In this document: positions 34,892-43,596 of the stretch, piece by piece
Position numbering within the stretch: position 1 is the stretch's first letter
Layout: the number at the start of each line of letters is the position of its first letter
Assembly: GCA_964450405.1 (NCBI GenBank)
Contig: CAYVCQ010000004.1
Span: forward strand, 124,001 to 188,000
From: WRGT01 sp964450405
GTDB taxonomy: Bacteria; Spirochaetota; UBA4802; UBA5550
Length of the DNA: 64,000 nt
Reading direction: 5' to 3'
Notes under the pieces: model-generated
The model's database searches: none
The model's input: only the letters and a program-made list of their open reading frames with translations
Told to the model about the DNA's origin: nothing
Translations under genes and position numbers: made by a program

Positions 34892-35746
34892 TTAAAATGC
34901 CCTGACAGCACGTGTTCTGGTTACTGTATCACCTTTATTTGTGTATGTCATATTGCCGATAGGATTAAAAAAAAGTCTCTGAGCACTTGTTACAGAAGTA
35001 TATTCGGAAGAACTCCAATAGTAATTCGCAGCGAAACCTCCTACACCTAAGTCACTCAGGTTTATCCTCATTAAATAAAGCTCATCCGCAGACGGTAAAA
35101 ACCAGTCAGTGCAGCCATTGTTACTATAATTATCACATAACAGCGCCGCACTATTTGTATGCCCTGCCTGATTGATTATGGCAGTGGTATTTGCCTGACC
35201 AGTACCAATGCCAGATGGTAGTGAAGAGACTCCATTTACAAATAAAAATATTATATTGCTCCATGGTTCCGTAGAACTCTGATCTACAGGTGCAGCTTCC
35301 AGATACGTCCACCCATCAACAGCAGCATTTGGATTAACATAGAAAATCCATCCCCCTCCAGGGCCGGTATGATTAGGATTGCCGGCATCGTCAGGGTTAA
35401 ATAAATCATAAGCTCCATTATTCCATTTTGCGTAAAGTACAGCATCTTTTGAACTTAGAGTAAAGGTATTACCTGCTATATAGTTAATTCCAAGTCCATC
35501 TGCCCGGGTATTCCAGCATATAAAAGATGATGAATTAACAAGCCCGGACGGTTTAGCCTGTACGGTTACAGTATCTCCCTCGGCATATGCTCTGCTGTCA
35601 GCTGGAACTGATCCAGTGCCGCCGTTTGCGTCATAAGTCACATACACTTCGTTTATCTTTCCGAACATATCAGTCTGACTGCATGAAATATTCAGTGCGG
35701 TTAGAGAAAGTATTATTATAAATATTTGTTTAATATTAAATATCAT
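34892..35746 (-). CDS. Lipoprotein with InlB-B/Flg_new-type repeat and DUF1566 domain
   Basis: 284 residues. A lipoprotein signal (L-T-A-L-N-I-S-C) puts the acylated Cys at residue 22. Residues about 33-110 form one Listeria-Bacteroides (Flg_new/InlB B) repeat: V-T-Y-D-A-N-G-G-T-G-S-V-P, F-I-C-W-N-T-R-A-D-G and L-Y-A-K-W-N. Residues about 128-284 match DUF1566, with G-P-G-G-G-W-I-F-Y-V, W-F-L-P-S-A-D-E-L and Y-Y-W-S-S-S-E-Y, a common domain in spirochaete surface lipoproteins. The function is unknown; surface binding is likely. Confidence 0.87.
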   Translation of the reverse strand: MIFNIKQIFIIILSLTALNISCSQTDMFGKINEVYVTYDANGGTGSVPADSRAYAEGDTVTVQAKPSGLVNSSSFICWNTRADGLGINYIAGNTFTLSSKDAVLYAKWNNGAYDLFNPDDAGNPNHTGPGGGWIFYVNPNAAVDGWTYLEAAPVDQSSTEPWSNIIFLFVNGVSSLPSGIGTGQANTTAIINQAGHTNSAALLCDNYSNNGCTDWFLPSADELYLMRINLSDLGVGGFAANYYWSSSEYTSVTSAQRLFFNPIGNMTYTNKGDTVTRTRAVRAF

Positions 35747-36058
35747 CTGTTTTCACTTTAGTTATTTTAATGAATCACAATTCAGCTTTTCTTTTTAACT
35801 GTCAAGAAAAATAGAAAGGAATGTGTGTCTGAACCACGATTCGCATTATTAAAGGATTTTCATGATTTACTGAAAGTTACCTCTTACAGAATCTTGTAAA
35901 TCCCTTAATCCGATAAATCAAGGTCAGACAAGAGTAAACTAAACCTCCGATGACGGATGTACAGAAAATTAGAAATATCAATCTTATTAATTTTACATAA
36001 AAATTGATATTAACTTTTAAATAGAGTATATTCACTATATAAAATTTGAGGTACCCGT
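35747..36058. repeat. Dispersed repeat with terminal inverted repeats (family E) in a 312-bp gap
   Basis: At 35825-35930, TGTCTGAACC at the left end is inverted as GGTCAGACA at the right end, around AAGGATTTTCATGATTTACTG and CTTGTAAATCCCTTAATCC. This is a known kind of dispersed intergenic sequence in many bacteria and probably a non-autonomous element. The remaining bases before 36059 should contain the promoter of the MCP-V4R-SpoIIE operon; no clear box was recognised. Confidence 0.55.
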
Positions 36059-37618
36059 ATGAAATTAAAACTTAAACAGAAGTTCTCTATTTATATCGGT
36101 CTTGCTATTTTTTCAATTTCACTATCCGCATCATTATTCTTTTATTTCAGATATACCACTGAGATTCAGCATCACATAGATAACAGACTTGAATTTGGAG
36201 CGAAAAGTGTTGAAAGAGGTATTGATTTTCAGAGAATTTCAGAATTATTTCTTCCAGATGCTGCAAATTCGGAGTATTTCATTAAATCGCATGAATACCT
36301 CAGTTCAATGAGAAAAATCTTCGGTCTTAAATATCTCTATGTAAACATAGTTAAAGACGGTAAATATATCTTTGTAATGGATACTGCAAATTTAAAAACT
36401 GAAAAAGATTACAGCCCTGATGCAGAAACATTCCTTACCGAGTATAAAGAGTTTCCTCCAGCTATGGATCTTGCATTCAAAACAGGATCGCTGCAGCTTA
36501 CCCGCGAAGTATACACCGATAAATGGGGAACCTATCTCAGCGCTTTTTATCCTGTTAAAGATAGTAATGGTTCAATTCTTGCTGTTATCGGTGCAGATTA
36601 TGATGTTGCCGATGTAATTAAGGATAAACGGCAGGCATGGATTGCTCTTGCATTGATAGTGGTTGCCATAATTGCTATAACCGGTTTTGTGATGTATATG
36701 ATGAATGGAATGGTGTTCTCACCTCTTTTTCTATTTATTGACAAGATGAAAAAAGCTGCCGGTGAGCTAGACCTTACAGCACATTTTGATACTGACCGTG
36801 ATGATGAAATCGGCGAGCTCTCAAAGGTGTTTAACGATTTTATTTCAAAAATGCATTCAGTGGTTGAAAAGATTACGACATCTATGCAGGATTTAGTCGG
36901 CTCCACTTCTGAAATTGCTTCGGGAAATGAAAGCCTTGCGCAGCGAACCAGTGAACAGGCTGCTGCACTCGAAGAGATAGCATCAACCGTCGAAGAGGCC
37001 GCCAGCAGTATTACAAGCGGAGCAGAAAGTTCATACAATGCAAGAGATCTTGCCTCTGAAGCCTCTGCATCTGCAAAAGATGGAACCGAGATTATTGAAC
37101 GTGCAATAACAGCAATAAATAAAATCAATGAAACGAGCGACAAGATTTCTCAGATTACATCTGTTATAAATGAAATCGCATTTCAGACTAATCTTCTGGC
37201 GCTTAATGCCTCAGTCGAAGCCGCAAGGGCCGGAGAAAAAGGGCGTGGTTTTGCCGTTGTTGCTGGTGAGGTGCGAAATCTTGCACAGCGGGCGGGAGGA
37301 GCTGCGAAGGAGATCGATGTACTAATAAAGGATTCGGTGGAAAAAATCAGAGAGGGATCGCTTCTTGTTAAGACTAGCGGTGATTCACTTGTTGTAATAA
37401 ACAGTTCGGTACATGCAGTTGCAGATATGATAAACGAAATTGCCGCAATGAATGAAGAACAGAAAACAGGCATGAGTCAGATCAATAAAGCTGTTACAGA
37501 ACTTGATGCCAATACACAGGCAAATGCATCTCTGGTCGAAGAAACTGCAAGTGCAAGTCATGAAATACACACAAGGTCACAGGAACTGCTGTCAATGGTT
37601 GCGAAGTTTATAATTTAG
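36059..37618 (+). CDS. Methyl-accepting chemotaxis protein with Cache-like sensor
   Basis: 519 residues. TM1 (about 10-30) and TM2 (about 195-220) flank a Cache-type periplasmic domain (F-G-L-K-Y-L-Y-V-N-I-V-K-D-G-K-Y-I-F-V-M-D; V-I-G-A-D-Y-D-V). HAMP follows (about 220-275), then a full MCP signalling domain with tip I-A-F-Q-T-N-L-L-A-L-N-A-S-V-E-A-A-R-A-G-E-K-G-R-G-F. Q/E-rich methylation helices are visible (R-T-S-E-Q-A-A-A-L-E-E-I-A-S-T-V-E-E). It starts an operon with a V4R protein (13 bp) and a SpoIIE phosphatase, an unusual setting. It may signal to the usual CheA/W, encoded elsewhere, or to these neighbours. Confidence 0.93.
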   Translation: MKLKLKQKFSIYIGLAIFSISLSASLFFYFRYTTEIQHHIDNRLEFGAKSVERGIDFQRISELFLPDAANSEYFIKSHEYLSSMRKIFGLKYLYVNIVKDGKYIFVMDTANLKTEKDYSPDAETFLTEYKEFPPAMDLAFKTGSLQLTREVYTDKWGTYLSAFYPVKDSNGSILAVIGADYDVADVIKDKRQAWIALALIVVAIIAITGFVMYMMNGMVFSPLFLFIDKMKKAAGELDLTAHFDTDRDDEIGELSKVFNDFISKMHSVVEKITTSMQDLVGSTSEIASGNESLAQRTSEQAAALEEIASTVEEAASSITSGAESSYNARDLASEASASAKDGTEIIERAITAINKINETSDKISQITSVINEIAFQTNLLALNASVEAARAGEKGRGFAVVAGEVRNLAQRAGGAAKEIDVLIKDSVEKIREGSLLVKTSGDSLVVINSSVHAVADMINEIAAMNEEQKTGMSQINKAVTELDANTQANASLVEETASASHEIHTRSQELLSMVAKFII

Positions 37619-37631
37619 TTGTGAGGATATC

Positions 37632-38168
37632 ATGTTCAAGGAAGAGAGAAACTCTCAGAATTTCAAATGGGCAATGCTTGGAGATATACAGCTTGGCAGA
37701 CCAAATCTCGGATCTACCGTTGAATTAAGCATATACCGTCTTATGCAGTACACAGTCCGCGATGTGCTGATAAAAGAAATAGGCGTCGAAAAAGCAGATA
37801 AGATTTTTTATGATGCCGGAGATTTATCCGGAAGAGAATTTTATAAAAACATGATCACTAAAAAAGACAATCTTAATGATTTTATTGACGAGCTTCAGAC
37901 ACTTCTAAAAGATCTTAAGATCGGAATACTCCGCATGGAATCTGCTGATCTGGATAAAATGGAGCTTATACTCACTGTGGCGGAAGATCTAGACTGTTCT
38001 GGATTGCCTGTTTCCGATGAGGCTATATGCACTTATGATGAAGGTTTTATACGAGGTTTGTTATGGGAGCATACAGGAAAAAACTTTGAAGTAAAAGAGA
38101 TCGACTGCTGGTGTTCCGGAGACCGGGTATGCAGGTTCAAGGCAACACAGGATAAAGATGAAGGATAA
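37632..38168 (+). CDS. V4R (4-vinyl reductase) domain protein
   Basis: 178 residues. The C-terminal half matches V4R ligand-binding domains: Y-D-E-G-F-I-R-G-L-L-W-E-H-T-G-K-N-F-E-V, then E-I-D-C-W-C-S-G-D-R-V-C-R-F, whose cysteines are the conserved metal-binding set. V4R domains bind small molecules such as phenols or tetrapyrrole precursors and serve as sensors. It sits between an MCP and a SpoIIE phosphatase gene whose start overlaps its end by 11 bp, suggesting a soluble sensor or adaptor that modulates one of them. Confidence 0.88.
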   Translation: MFKEERNSQNFKWAMLGDIQLGRPNLGSTVELSIYRLMQYTVRDVLIKEIGVEKADKIFYDAGDLSGREFYKNMITKKDNLNDFIDELQTLLKDLKIGILRMESADLDKMELILTVAEDLDCSGLPVSDEAICTYDEGFIRGLLWEHTGKNFEVKEIDCWCSGDRVCRFKATQDKDEG

Positions 38169-39330
38169 TCTTAACATGAATCAGGATCTCCGATTAATTA
38201 CAGAACTTACTGACACCCTTACTTCATTGATCAAAGGTGAAGATTGCCTACCTGTAAATATACCGGAAAATTACCCCGATAATGAAATTCATTTACTTGC
38301 TGAAAGTGTAAATGAAATAATAATCAGAATAAACGAGTATACCGATTCATTATTTTCTATCTCTAACGGTGACCTCGCACAAGAAATTCCAAAAGGTAGA
38401 ATGAAGATTCATGATGGATTAAAGAATCTTCAGGCGGGACTTCATCACCTTACATGGAAGACGAAGCGGATTGCAGGTGGTGATTTTAATCAGAAAATCG
38501 ACTTTATGGGCGAATTCTCCGATGCCTTCAACAGCATGACACTGCAGTTGAAACAGGCATTCGAAACTATTGAAACTCAGAATATTAAACTTCTGAAGAG
38601 AGACAATGAGATGACACGCGATCTCAAACTTGCGGCTGTTATACAAAAAACTTTAATATCAGATAAAATAAATATCCCCGGAGTGAACATGCACTCAATC
38701 TTCAAACCAATGATACTTATTGGCGGGGATTTCTTTTCCTATGTTGAATTCAGAAATGAAGAAAAGTTCGGTGTTTTTATCGCGGATGTTAATGGACATG
38801 GAGTAAACGCTGCTCTTGTTACCGGAATTCTTGCTGTTCTTATAAAGTCCGCCGGTGAACTTCGAAACGATCCTTCAGGTCTGCTTTATCATATTAACAG
38901 CAATATTGTAAATCTTGGACTTGATATTTATTTCACCGCTTTTTATGGAATCTGTGATATTAAAAATAAAAAGTTCAATTATGCAAGAGGCGGGCACAAT
39001 CTCCCATTTGTGATTAGCGGTAACGAAGACGTTCTGGAGCTTGAATCAAGCGGCCCAATGCTCGGTGTAATGGAAGAAATTATTATTGATAACCATACAT
39101 ATGACATTCTCTCAGGAGATAAAATAATTATCTACACAGATGGACTGTCTGAAGCTGAAAATATTGAAGGAATATCGTTTGAAGAATCTTTTTTTAAAAA
39201 TGTTCTTAAAGACAATTCCAGCATGAAAATAAACGAATACATCAACGCTTTATATTCAAGTCTAATAAAGTTTAGAGGTTCAGAAAAATTTGACGATGAT
39301 GTCTGTATTTTGGGAATTGAATTTCTTTAA
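38158..39330 (+). CDS. Cytosolic SpoIIE phosphatase with HAMP-like linkers
   Basis: 390 residues and no TM helices. Residues about 45-150 look like two successive HAMP-like or helical linkers (S-I-S-N-G-D-L-A-Q-E-I-P; I-A-G-G-D-F-N-Q-K-I-D), and about 160-390 form the SpoIIE domain: I-G-G-D-F-F-S-Y, I-A-D-V-N-G-H-G-V-N-A-A (Asn in place of the usual Ser), Y-T-D-G-L-S-E-A and F-D-D-D-V-C-I-L. Metal-binding residues are kept. A second in-frame ATG at 38176 has a better AAGGA spacing and may be the real start. It is the last gene of the MCP-V4R-SpoIIE operon and ends before a strong terminator. Confidence 0.88.
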   Translation: MKDNLNMNQDLRLITELTDTLTSLIKGEDCLPVNIPENYPDNEIHLLAESVNEIIIRINEYTDSLFSISNGDLAQEIPKGRMKIHDGLKNLQAGLHHLTWKTKRIAGGDFNQKIDFMGEFSDAFNSMTLQLKQAFETIETQNIKLLKRDNEMTRDLKLAAVIQKTLISDKINIPGVNMHSIFKPMILIGGDFFSYVEFRNEEKFGVFIADVNGHGVNAALVTGILAVLIKSAGELRNDPSGLLYHINSNIVNLGLDIYFTAFYGICDIKNKKFNYARGGHNLPFVISGNEDVLELESSGPMLGVMEEIIIDNHTYDILSGDKIIIYTDGLSEAENIEGISFEESFFKNVLKDNSSMKINEYINALYSSLIKFRGSEKFDDDVCILGIEFL

Positions 39331-39407
39331 GATTGAGTTATAAAATATGATATTTTAAACACACCCTGGTAGTTTATGATATCTTTATTTATTGATTGTA
39401 TACAATA

Positions 39408-39455
39408 ACAAAGCCATTACTCAAAGAATAAAAGGTAATGGCTTTGTTTTTTTTT
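39408..39455 (+). terminator. Strong intrinsic terminator after the MCP-V4R-SpoIIE operon
   Basis: ACAAAGCCATTAC (39408-39420) pairs perfectly with GTAATGGCTTTGT (39435-39447) around a 14-base loop, followed by nine T. It sits between convergent genes. The leftward strand has only a weak U-run, so it acts mainly rightward. Confidence 0.9.
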
Positions 39456-39485
39456 CAATAAAATAAATTGTTTATACTATTTACA

Positions 39486-41981
39486 TCAGATTTTTATAGA
39501 TACCGGCTTTACTCCCCAGATATCTTTTGCATATTCACTGATAGTTCTATCCGTAGAGAATTTACCCATATTTGCTGTATTCATTATGGACATCTTCCCC
39601 CATCTGCTTACATCTTTATAGGTATCGCTTACACGCTGCTGGCAGTTTATATACGATTCATAATCTGCAAAGAGCATGTATGTGTCTCCCTGATAAAGGA
39701 GTGAGTCTATAATCGGTCTGAACAGATCAGGCTGACCCTTCGAGAAGAAGCCATTCTGTATCTGGGTGATAACTCTGTTGAGTTCCGGATTGTTATTGTA
39801 ATAATAGAACGGATTATAGCCTGAACGTTTAAGATTTGTAACACCGGGAGCATCGAGTCCGAAAATGAATATGTTATCGTCACCAACCTCCTCCTTGATC
39901 TCGATGTTTGCGCCATCAAGTGTTCCAATTGTAAGAGCACCGTTAAGAGCAAATTTCATGTTACCTGTACCGGATGCTTCTGTTCCTGCAGTTGAAATCT
40001 GTTCGGAGAGATCCGCAGCGGGTATAATTTTCTCAGCATTTGAAACCGCATAGTTGCGTAGGAACAGCACCTTCAGTCTGTTCCCAATCTGCGGATCGTT
40101 ATTTACAACTTCAGAAATAGAACTGATCAGCTTGATAATAAGCTTGGCCATGTAATATCCCGGTGCCGCCTTCCCTGCGAAGATTATAGTTCTTGGAACA
40201 AAATCTCCCCCTGGATTATCTTTAATTCTATTATACAAAGTAATAACATGAAGCGCATTTAATAACTGTCTCTTATACTCGTGGAGACGTTTAACATGTA
40301 TATCGAACATTGAATCAATGTTGATATCAATATTATTGTGATTCTTGATATATTTTGCAAGAAATTCTTTATTGGCACGCTTTATATCAAACCATCTTTT
40401 CTGGAATTCGTCATCTCCGGCAAATGGAATCAGCTTCTTTAACTCAAAAAGATCAGTTGTCCAGTTCTCTCCGATCTTTTCATTGATCAGTGATGAGAGT
40501 TTCGGATTACAGAGCTTAAGCCATCTTCGCTGAGTAATACCATTAGTTTTATTATTAAATTTCCCCGGCCAGATTCTGTAGAAGTCTTTAAATACGCTCT
40601 CTTTTAATATTTCACTGTGAAGTGCGGCAACTCCATTAATCGAATGACTTCCGATAATTGCAAGATTGGCCATCTTTACTTTTTTCTCCACACCCTCTTC
40701 AATAATTGAAAGCTCTGTCATCATGCCAACGTCACCCGGATGTAACGTGGAAAGCATTTCCAGGAATCTTCTATTAATCTCATAAATAATTTCCATATGT
40801 CTTGGAAGAACTCTGCTCACCAGGCTTACGGGCCATTTTTCAAGAGCTTCTGGTAGTATTGTATGATTTGTATATCCGAATGTTTTTACAGTGATATCCC
40901 ATGCTGTATCCCAGTCAATATCTTCATTATCGAGGAGTATTCTCATAAGCTCGGGGATTGATATTGCCGGATGAGTATCGTTAAGCTGAATTGCCACCTG
41001 ATCGGGGAACTCTTTGAAATCACTGTGAGTTTTCTTAAACCTTCTTACTATATCCTGAACTGTTGCAGAGACGAAGAAAAATTCCTGTCTTAGACGGAGT
41101 TCCTTTCCTTCAAAAATATTATCATTAGGATATAAAACTTTTGTAATATTTTCAGATACTGATTTTGCAGATACTGCCTTAATATAATCTCCGTCATTGA
41201 AATAGTTTAGATCAAACTCCCGTGATGCCTTGGCGGACCATAATCTCATATTATTCACAGTATTATTCTTGTAACCGGGAATCGGAGTATCATAACCCAT
41301 TGCGATTATCTCTTCAGCATCAACCCATCTGCTTTTATGCTTACCGTTTGAATCAGTATACTGTTCAACACGTCCGTAAAAATTTACTACATATATAAAT
41401 TCCGCTCTTGGGAACTCCCATATATTTCCAAGCCTCAGCCAGTTGTCAGGAGTCTCTATCTGATAGCCGTCCCTGATGCTCTGAAAAAATATGCCATATT
41501 CATAACGGATTCCATATCCCACAGCAGGTAATTCAAGTGTGGCCAGCGAATCAAGAAAACATGCAGCTAATCTGCCGAGTCCGCCGTTACCAAGACCGGC
41601 ATCCCACTCTTTTTCACGGAGTTCCTCAAGCTCATAGCCCAGTTCGTGCATGGCTTTGTCTGCATCATTATATAATCCAAGATTTATTAGACTGTTACCA
41701 AGAGTCCGCCCGATGAGGAATTCTAAAGAGAGATAATATACTCTTTTTGCATTTTCATTATAGTATGTCTGCTGAGTTTTAAGCCATTTTTCTATAAGGT
41801 GATCCCTAGTAGTCATGGCAATACTGCTGTAACAGTCCTGAACTGTCGCGGCATATTCATCTTTTCCCAGGGAAAATTCCATATGATTAACAAAATCATT
41901 TTTAATTGACTCCGGATCCTTCCCTAAAAGTTTATTACTTGAAGTAGTCAGTTTAGCAGATTTGATTTCATTGTCAGACAT
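39486..41981 (-). CDS. glgP: Glycogen/maltodextrin phosphorylase
   Basis: 831 residues, the normal length for GT35 phosphorylases, which release glucose-1-phosphate from alpha-1,4-glucans. Family motifs are clear: D-A-G-L-G-N-G-G-L-G-R-L-A-A-C-F-L-D-S, N-D-T-H-P-A-I, and the pyridoxal-phosphate site E-A-S-G-T-G-N-M-K-F-A-L-N-G-A with Lys as Schiff base. It is cytosolic and encoded alone on the minus strand, convergent with the SpoIIE gene at 38158. Glycogen use as reserve carbon is the likely role. Confidence 0.97.
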   Translation of the reverse strand: MSDNEIKSAKLTTSSNKLLGKDPESIKNDFVNHMEFSLGKDEYAATVQDCYSSIAMTTRDHLIEKWLKTQQTYYNENAKRVYYLSLEFLIGRTLGNSLINLGLYNDADKAMHELGYELEELREKEWDAGLGNGGLGRLAACFLDSLATLELPAVGYGIRYEYGIFFQSIRDGYQIETPDNWLRLGNIWEFPRAEFIYVVNFYGRVEQYTDSNGKHKSRWVDAEEIIAMGYDTPIPGYKNNTVNNMRLWSAKASREFDLNYFNDGDYIKAVSAKSVSENITKVLYPNDNIFEGKELRLRQEFFFVSATVQDIVRRFKKTHSDFKEFPDQVAIQLNDTHPAISIPELMRILLDNEDIDWDTAWDITVKTFGYTNHTILPEALEKWPVSLVSRVLPRHMEIIYEINRRFLEMLSTLHPGDVGMMTELSIIEEGVEKKVKMANLAIIGSHSINGVAALHSEILKESVFKDFYRIWPGKFNNKTNGITQRRWLKLCNPKLSSLINEKIGENWTTDLFELKKLIPFAGDDEFQKRWFDIKRANKEFLAKYIKNHNNIDINIDSMFDIHVKRLHEYKRQLLNALHVITLYNRIKDNPGGDFVPRTIIFAGKAAPGYYMAKLIIKLISSISEVVNNDPQIGNRLKVLFLRNYAVSNAEKIIPAADLSEQISTAGTEASGTGNMKFALNGALTIGTLDGANIEIKEEVGDDNIFIFGLDAPGVTNLKRSGYNPFYYYNNNPELNRVITQIQNGFFSKGQPDLFRPIIDSLLYQGDTYMLFADYESYINCQQRVSDTYKDVSRWGKMSIMNTANMGKFSTDRTISEYAKDIWGVKPVSIKI

Positions 41982-42308
41982 AGTTTTTACCCCGGTAATT
42001 GTATTTATTTTTTTAATATATATATAAATCCAATACAGGTCTTTTTTTTTGTCTTTTTTTTAAAAAAATTCTAATAAAGAGGATAACCAGTGCTTAGATC
42101 TGATAAATTTTACTTAATGTCATTATCGTTAAGATGGTAATCCACTTCTATATAAAGAATGAATTCCCGTATGTACGAGGATTACAAATTTGTATTAAAT
42201 CATAAAGTCATGGAACGGTAGAATTAATAAACACGGAGCCCCTAAAACATTGCGGACTTAGGGGCATTCTTAAATTTATGAGTAAGTCAGTTATTCGGGG
42301 CAGCTATT
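41982..42308. repeat. 327-bp gap with family-A repeat and a hairpin
   Basis: It holds the upstream region of glgP (a poly-T tract lies near its start), a degenerate family-A element (about 42115-42195; AATGTCATTATCG ... GTACGAGGATTAC) and an 8-bp hairpin GCCCCTAA (42238-42245)/TTAGGGGC (42258-42265) just after the DUF1499 gene, possibly the 3' end structure of that leftward transcript. Confidence 0.5.
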
Positions 42309-42755
42309 TTATTTTATTTTTTCCAGAAAAACTTTTCTTAGAATCTCCATACGTTTTCTGTTTACTCCCATATCCGAGTAACCAGTACGGGAGGCTGAGC
42401 GGATATGAACTGTTTTTGTTTTATCATCAAATAAAAATTCCACATCATCAACAAAACGGAAAAGTTTCGACTTAAACTCTGCGTGAATATAATTTTCAGA
42501 TTCAGAGATAATCACCGCTCTTTCCTGAGATTTGATAGATTCAATAACTGCACTTTTAGCCTTTGCTGTATCTGAAGAGTACTTAAACGGTTCGATAAAA
42601 TGTGATTCATCTTTCGTCATGGAGGAGACACAATTTGGTTTGTCGGGACACTCTGAAAGTTTTCCATCTTTTACACCTATAGAGTCCGGTGCTTTGGCAC
42701 AGCATGTTGCAAATATAGCCGCCATTGAGATCAGTGATAATAATTCTATTTTCAT
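42309..42755 (-). CDS. DUF1499-family lipoprotein
   Basis: 148 residues. The signal peptide ends at I-F-A-T-C-C, a lipobox-like site with the acylated Cys near residue 18. The mature part matches DUF1499: L-S-E-C-P-D-K-P-N-C-V-S-S, A-E-F-K-S-K-L-F-R-F-V-D-D-V-E-F and S-A-S-R-T-G-Y-S-D-M-G-V-N-R-K-R. This family has no established biochemical activity. Single gene, probably anchored in the inner or outer membrane facing the periplasm. Confidence 0.88.
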   Translation of the reverse strand: MKIELLSLISMAAIFATCCAKAPDSIGVKDGKLSECPDKPNCVSSMTKDESHFIEPFKYSSDTAKAKSAVIESIKSQERAVIISESENYIHAEFKSKLFRFVDDVEFLFDDKTKTVHIRSASRTGYSDMGVNRKRMEILRKVFLEKIK

Positions 42756-42870
42756 CTTTTACTCCTGTTATTTAAATTACTTCAATATTTGATAGTATAA
42801 ATTTTAAGAACTGTGACAACATGTTATGTATATTTGTTTCATAAATAAATCCGTTTAGTTAAAACAGTAC

Positions 42871-43596
42871 TTATTTAATTTCAATAAATTCTATAAACGA
42901 CCTCGCCGATTCCCTGGTATTATCTGAATCATTCATAATGGCAAGGCTCGCCGTTTCCGGGGGATTCTCTCCAAAGATTTTTTTATAATCCTCAAGAATA
43001 TTAACTTCCTCTGTGATCCAGGTATTGATCTTCTCTCCCCCCATTTCCAGTAGAATAAGTTTTACTCTTTCAGTATATGGACTTGTAATTATTCTGTCAG
43101 AGATTACCTTACTTGACCATACATAATTAACACTGCTGTGCGGCGGGTATTCTCCATAAATAAGTTTTGCTGCATTGTACTTTGTTTTTTCAAACAAGGT
43201 CGCGTTATCTGGATTGTATTTAAAAATAATATAAATCCGTATTGGGAAATCATCACCGGATTTTTTCAGCGGATCTGCATTATTGTATACATTGGATATT
43301 CTCCATTTCCACTTCAATTTATTATAATTGTATATGTTAAATGTTTTTTTTAAAATAAGTCCCGATGCCGATGCATTTGAATCACATTGCAGGATGTTTT
43401 TTCCTTGTTCAGTAACGATTTTATAACTGCTGTGGGTTTTAATTTTCGGAAAGTTCAGAGGCTCCCAGTCGGAGAGATTATTAAATCTAAGATAAATTTT
43501 ATTATCAGCAATTCCGGCTGAAGAAATAAATATCAGTACAATAAATATTAGCAGATTTCCTTTTTTTTTAAAACTATATCCAGTAAGAAACCTCAT
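42871..43596 (-). CDS. DUF3047-family secreted protein
   Basis: 241 residues with an N-terminal signal or anchor (L-L-I-F-I-V-L-I-F-I-S-S-A-G-I-A). The mature sequence fits DUF3047: F-N-N-L-S-D-W-E-P-L-N-F-P-K, L-K-W-K-W-R-I-S-N-V, D-F-P-I-R-I-Y-I-I-F, S-S-V-N-Y-V-W and I-A-I-M-N-D-S-D-N-T type strands, a jelly-roll-like fold. The function is unknown. Its ATG overlaps the stop of the FAD oxidoreductase gene by four bases, so the two are co-translated and probably linked in function. Confidence 0.83.
   Translation of the reverse strand: MRFLTGYSFKKKGNLLIFIVLIFISSAGIADNKIYLRFNNLSDWEPLNFPKIKTHSSYKIVTEQGKNILQCDSNASASGLILKKTFNIYNYNKLKWKWRISNVYNNADPLKKSGDDFPIRIYIIFKYNPDNATLFEKTKYNAAKLIYGEYPPHSSVNYVWSSKVISDRIITSPYTERVKLILLEMGGEKINTWITEEVNILEDYKKIFGENPPETASLAIMNDSDNTRESARSFIEFIEIK

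Noticed and set aside
36598..37143. Leftward 181-codon frame
   Set aside because: Antisense to the coiled-coil part of the MCP gene; Ser/Ala-rich translation typical of a shadow frame.
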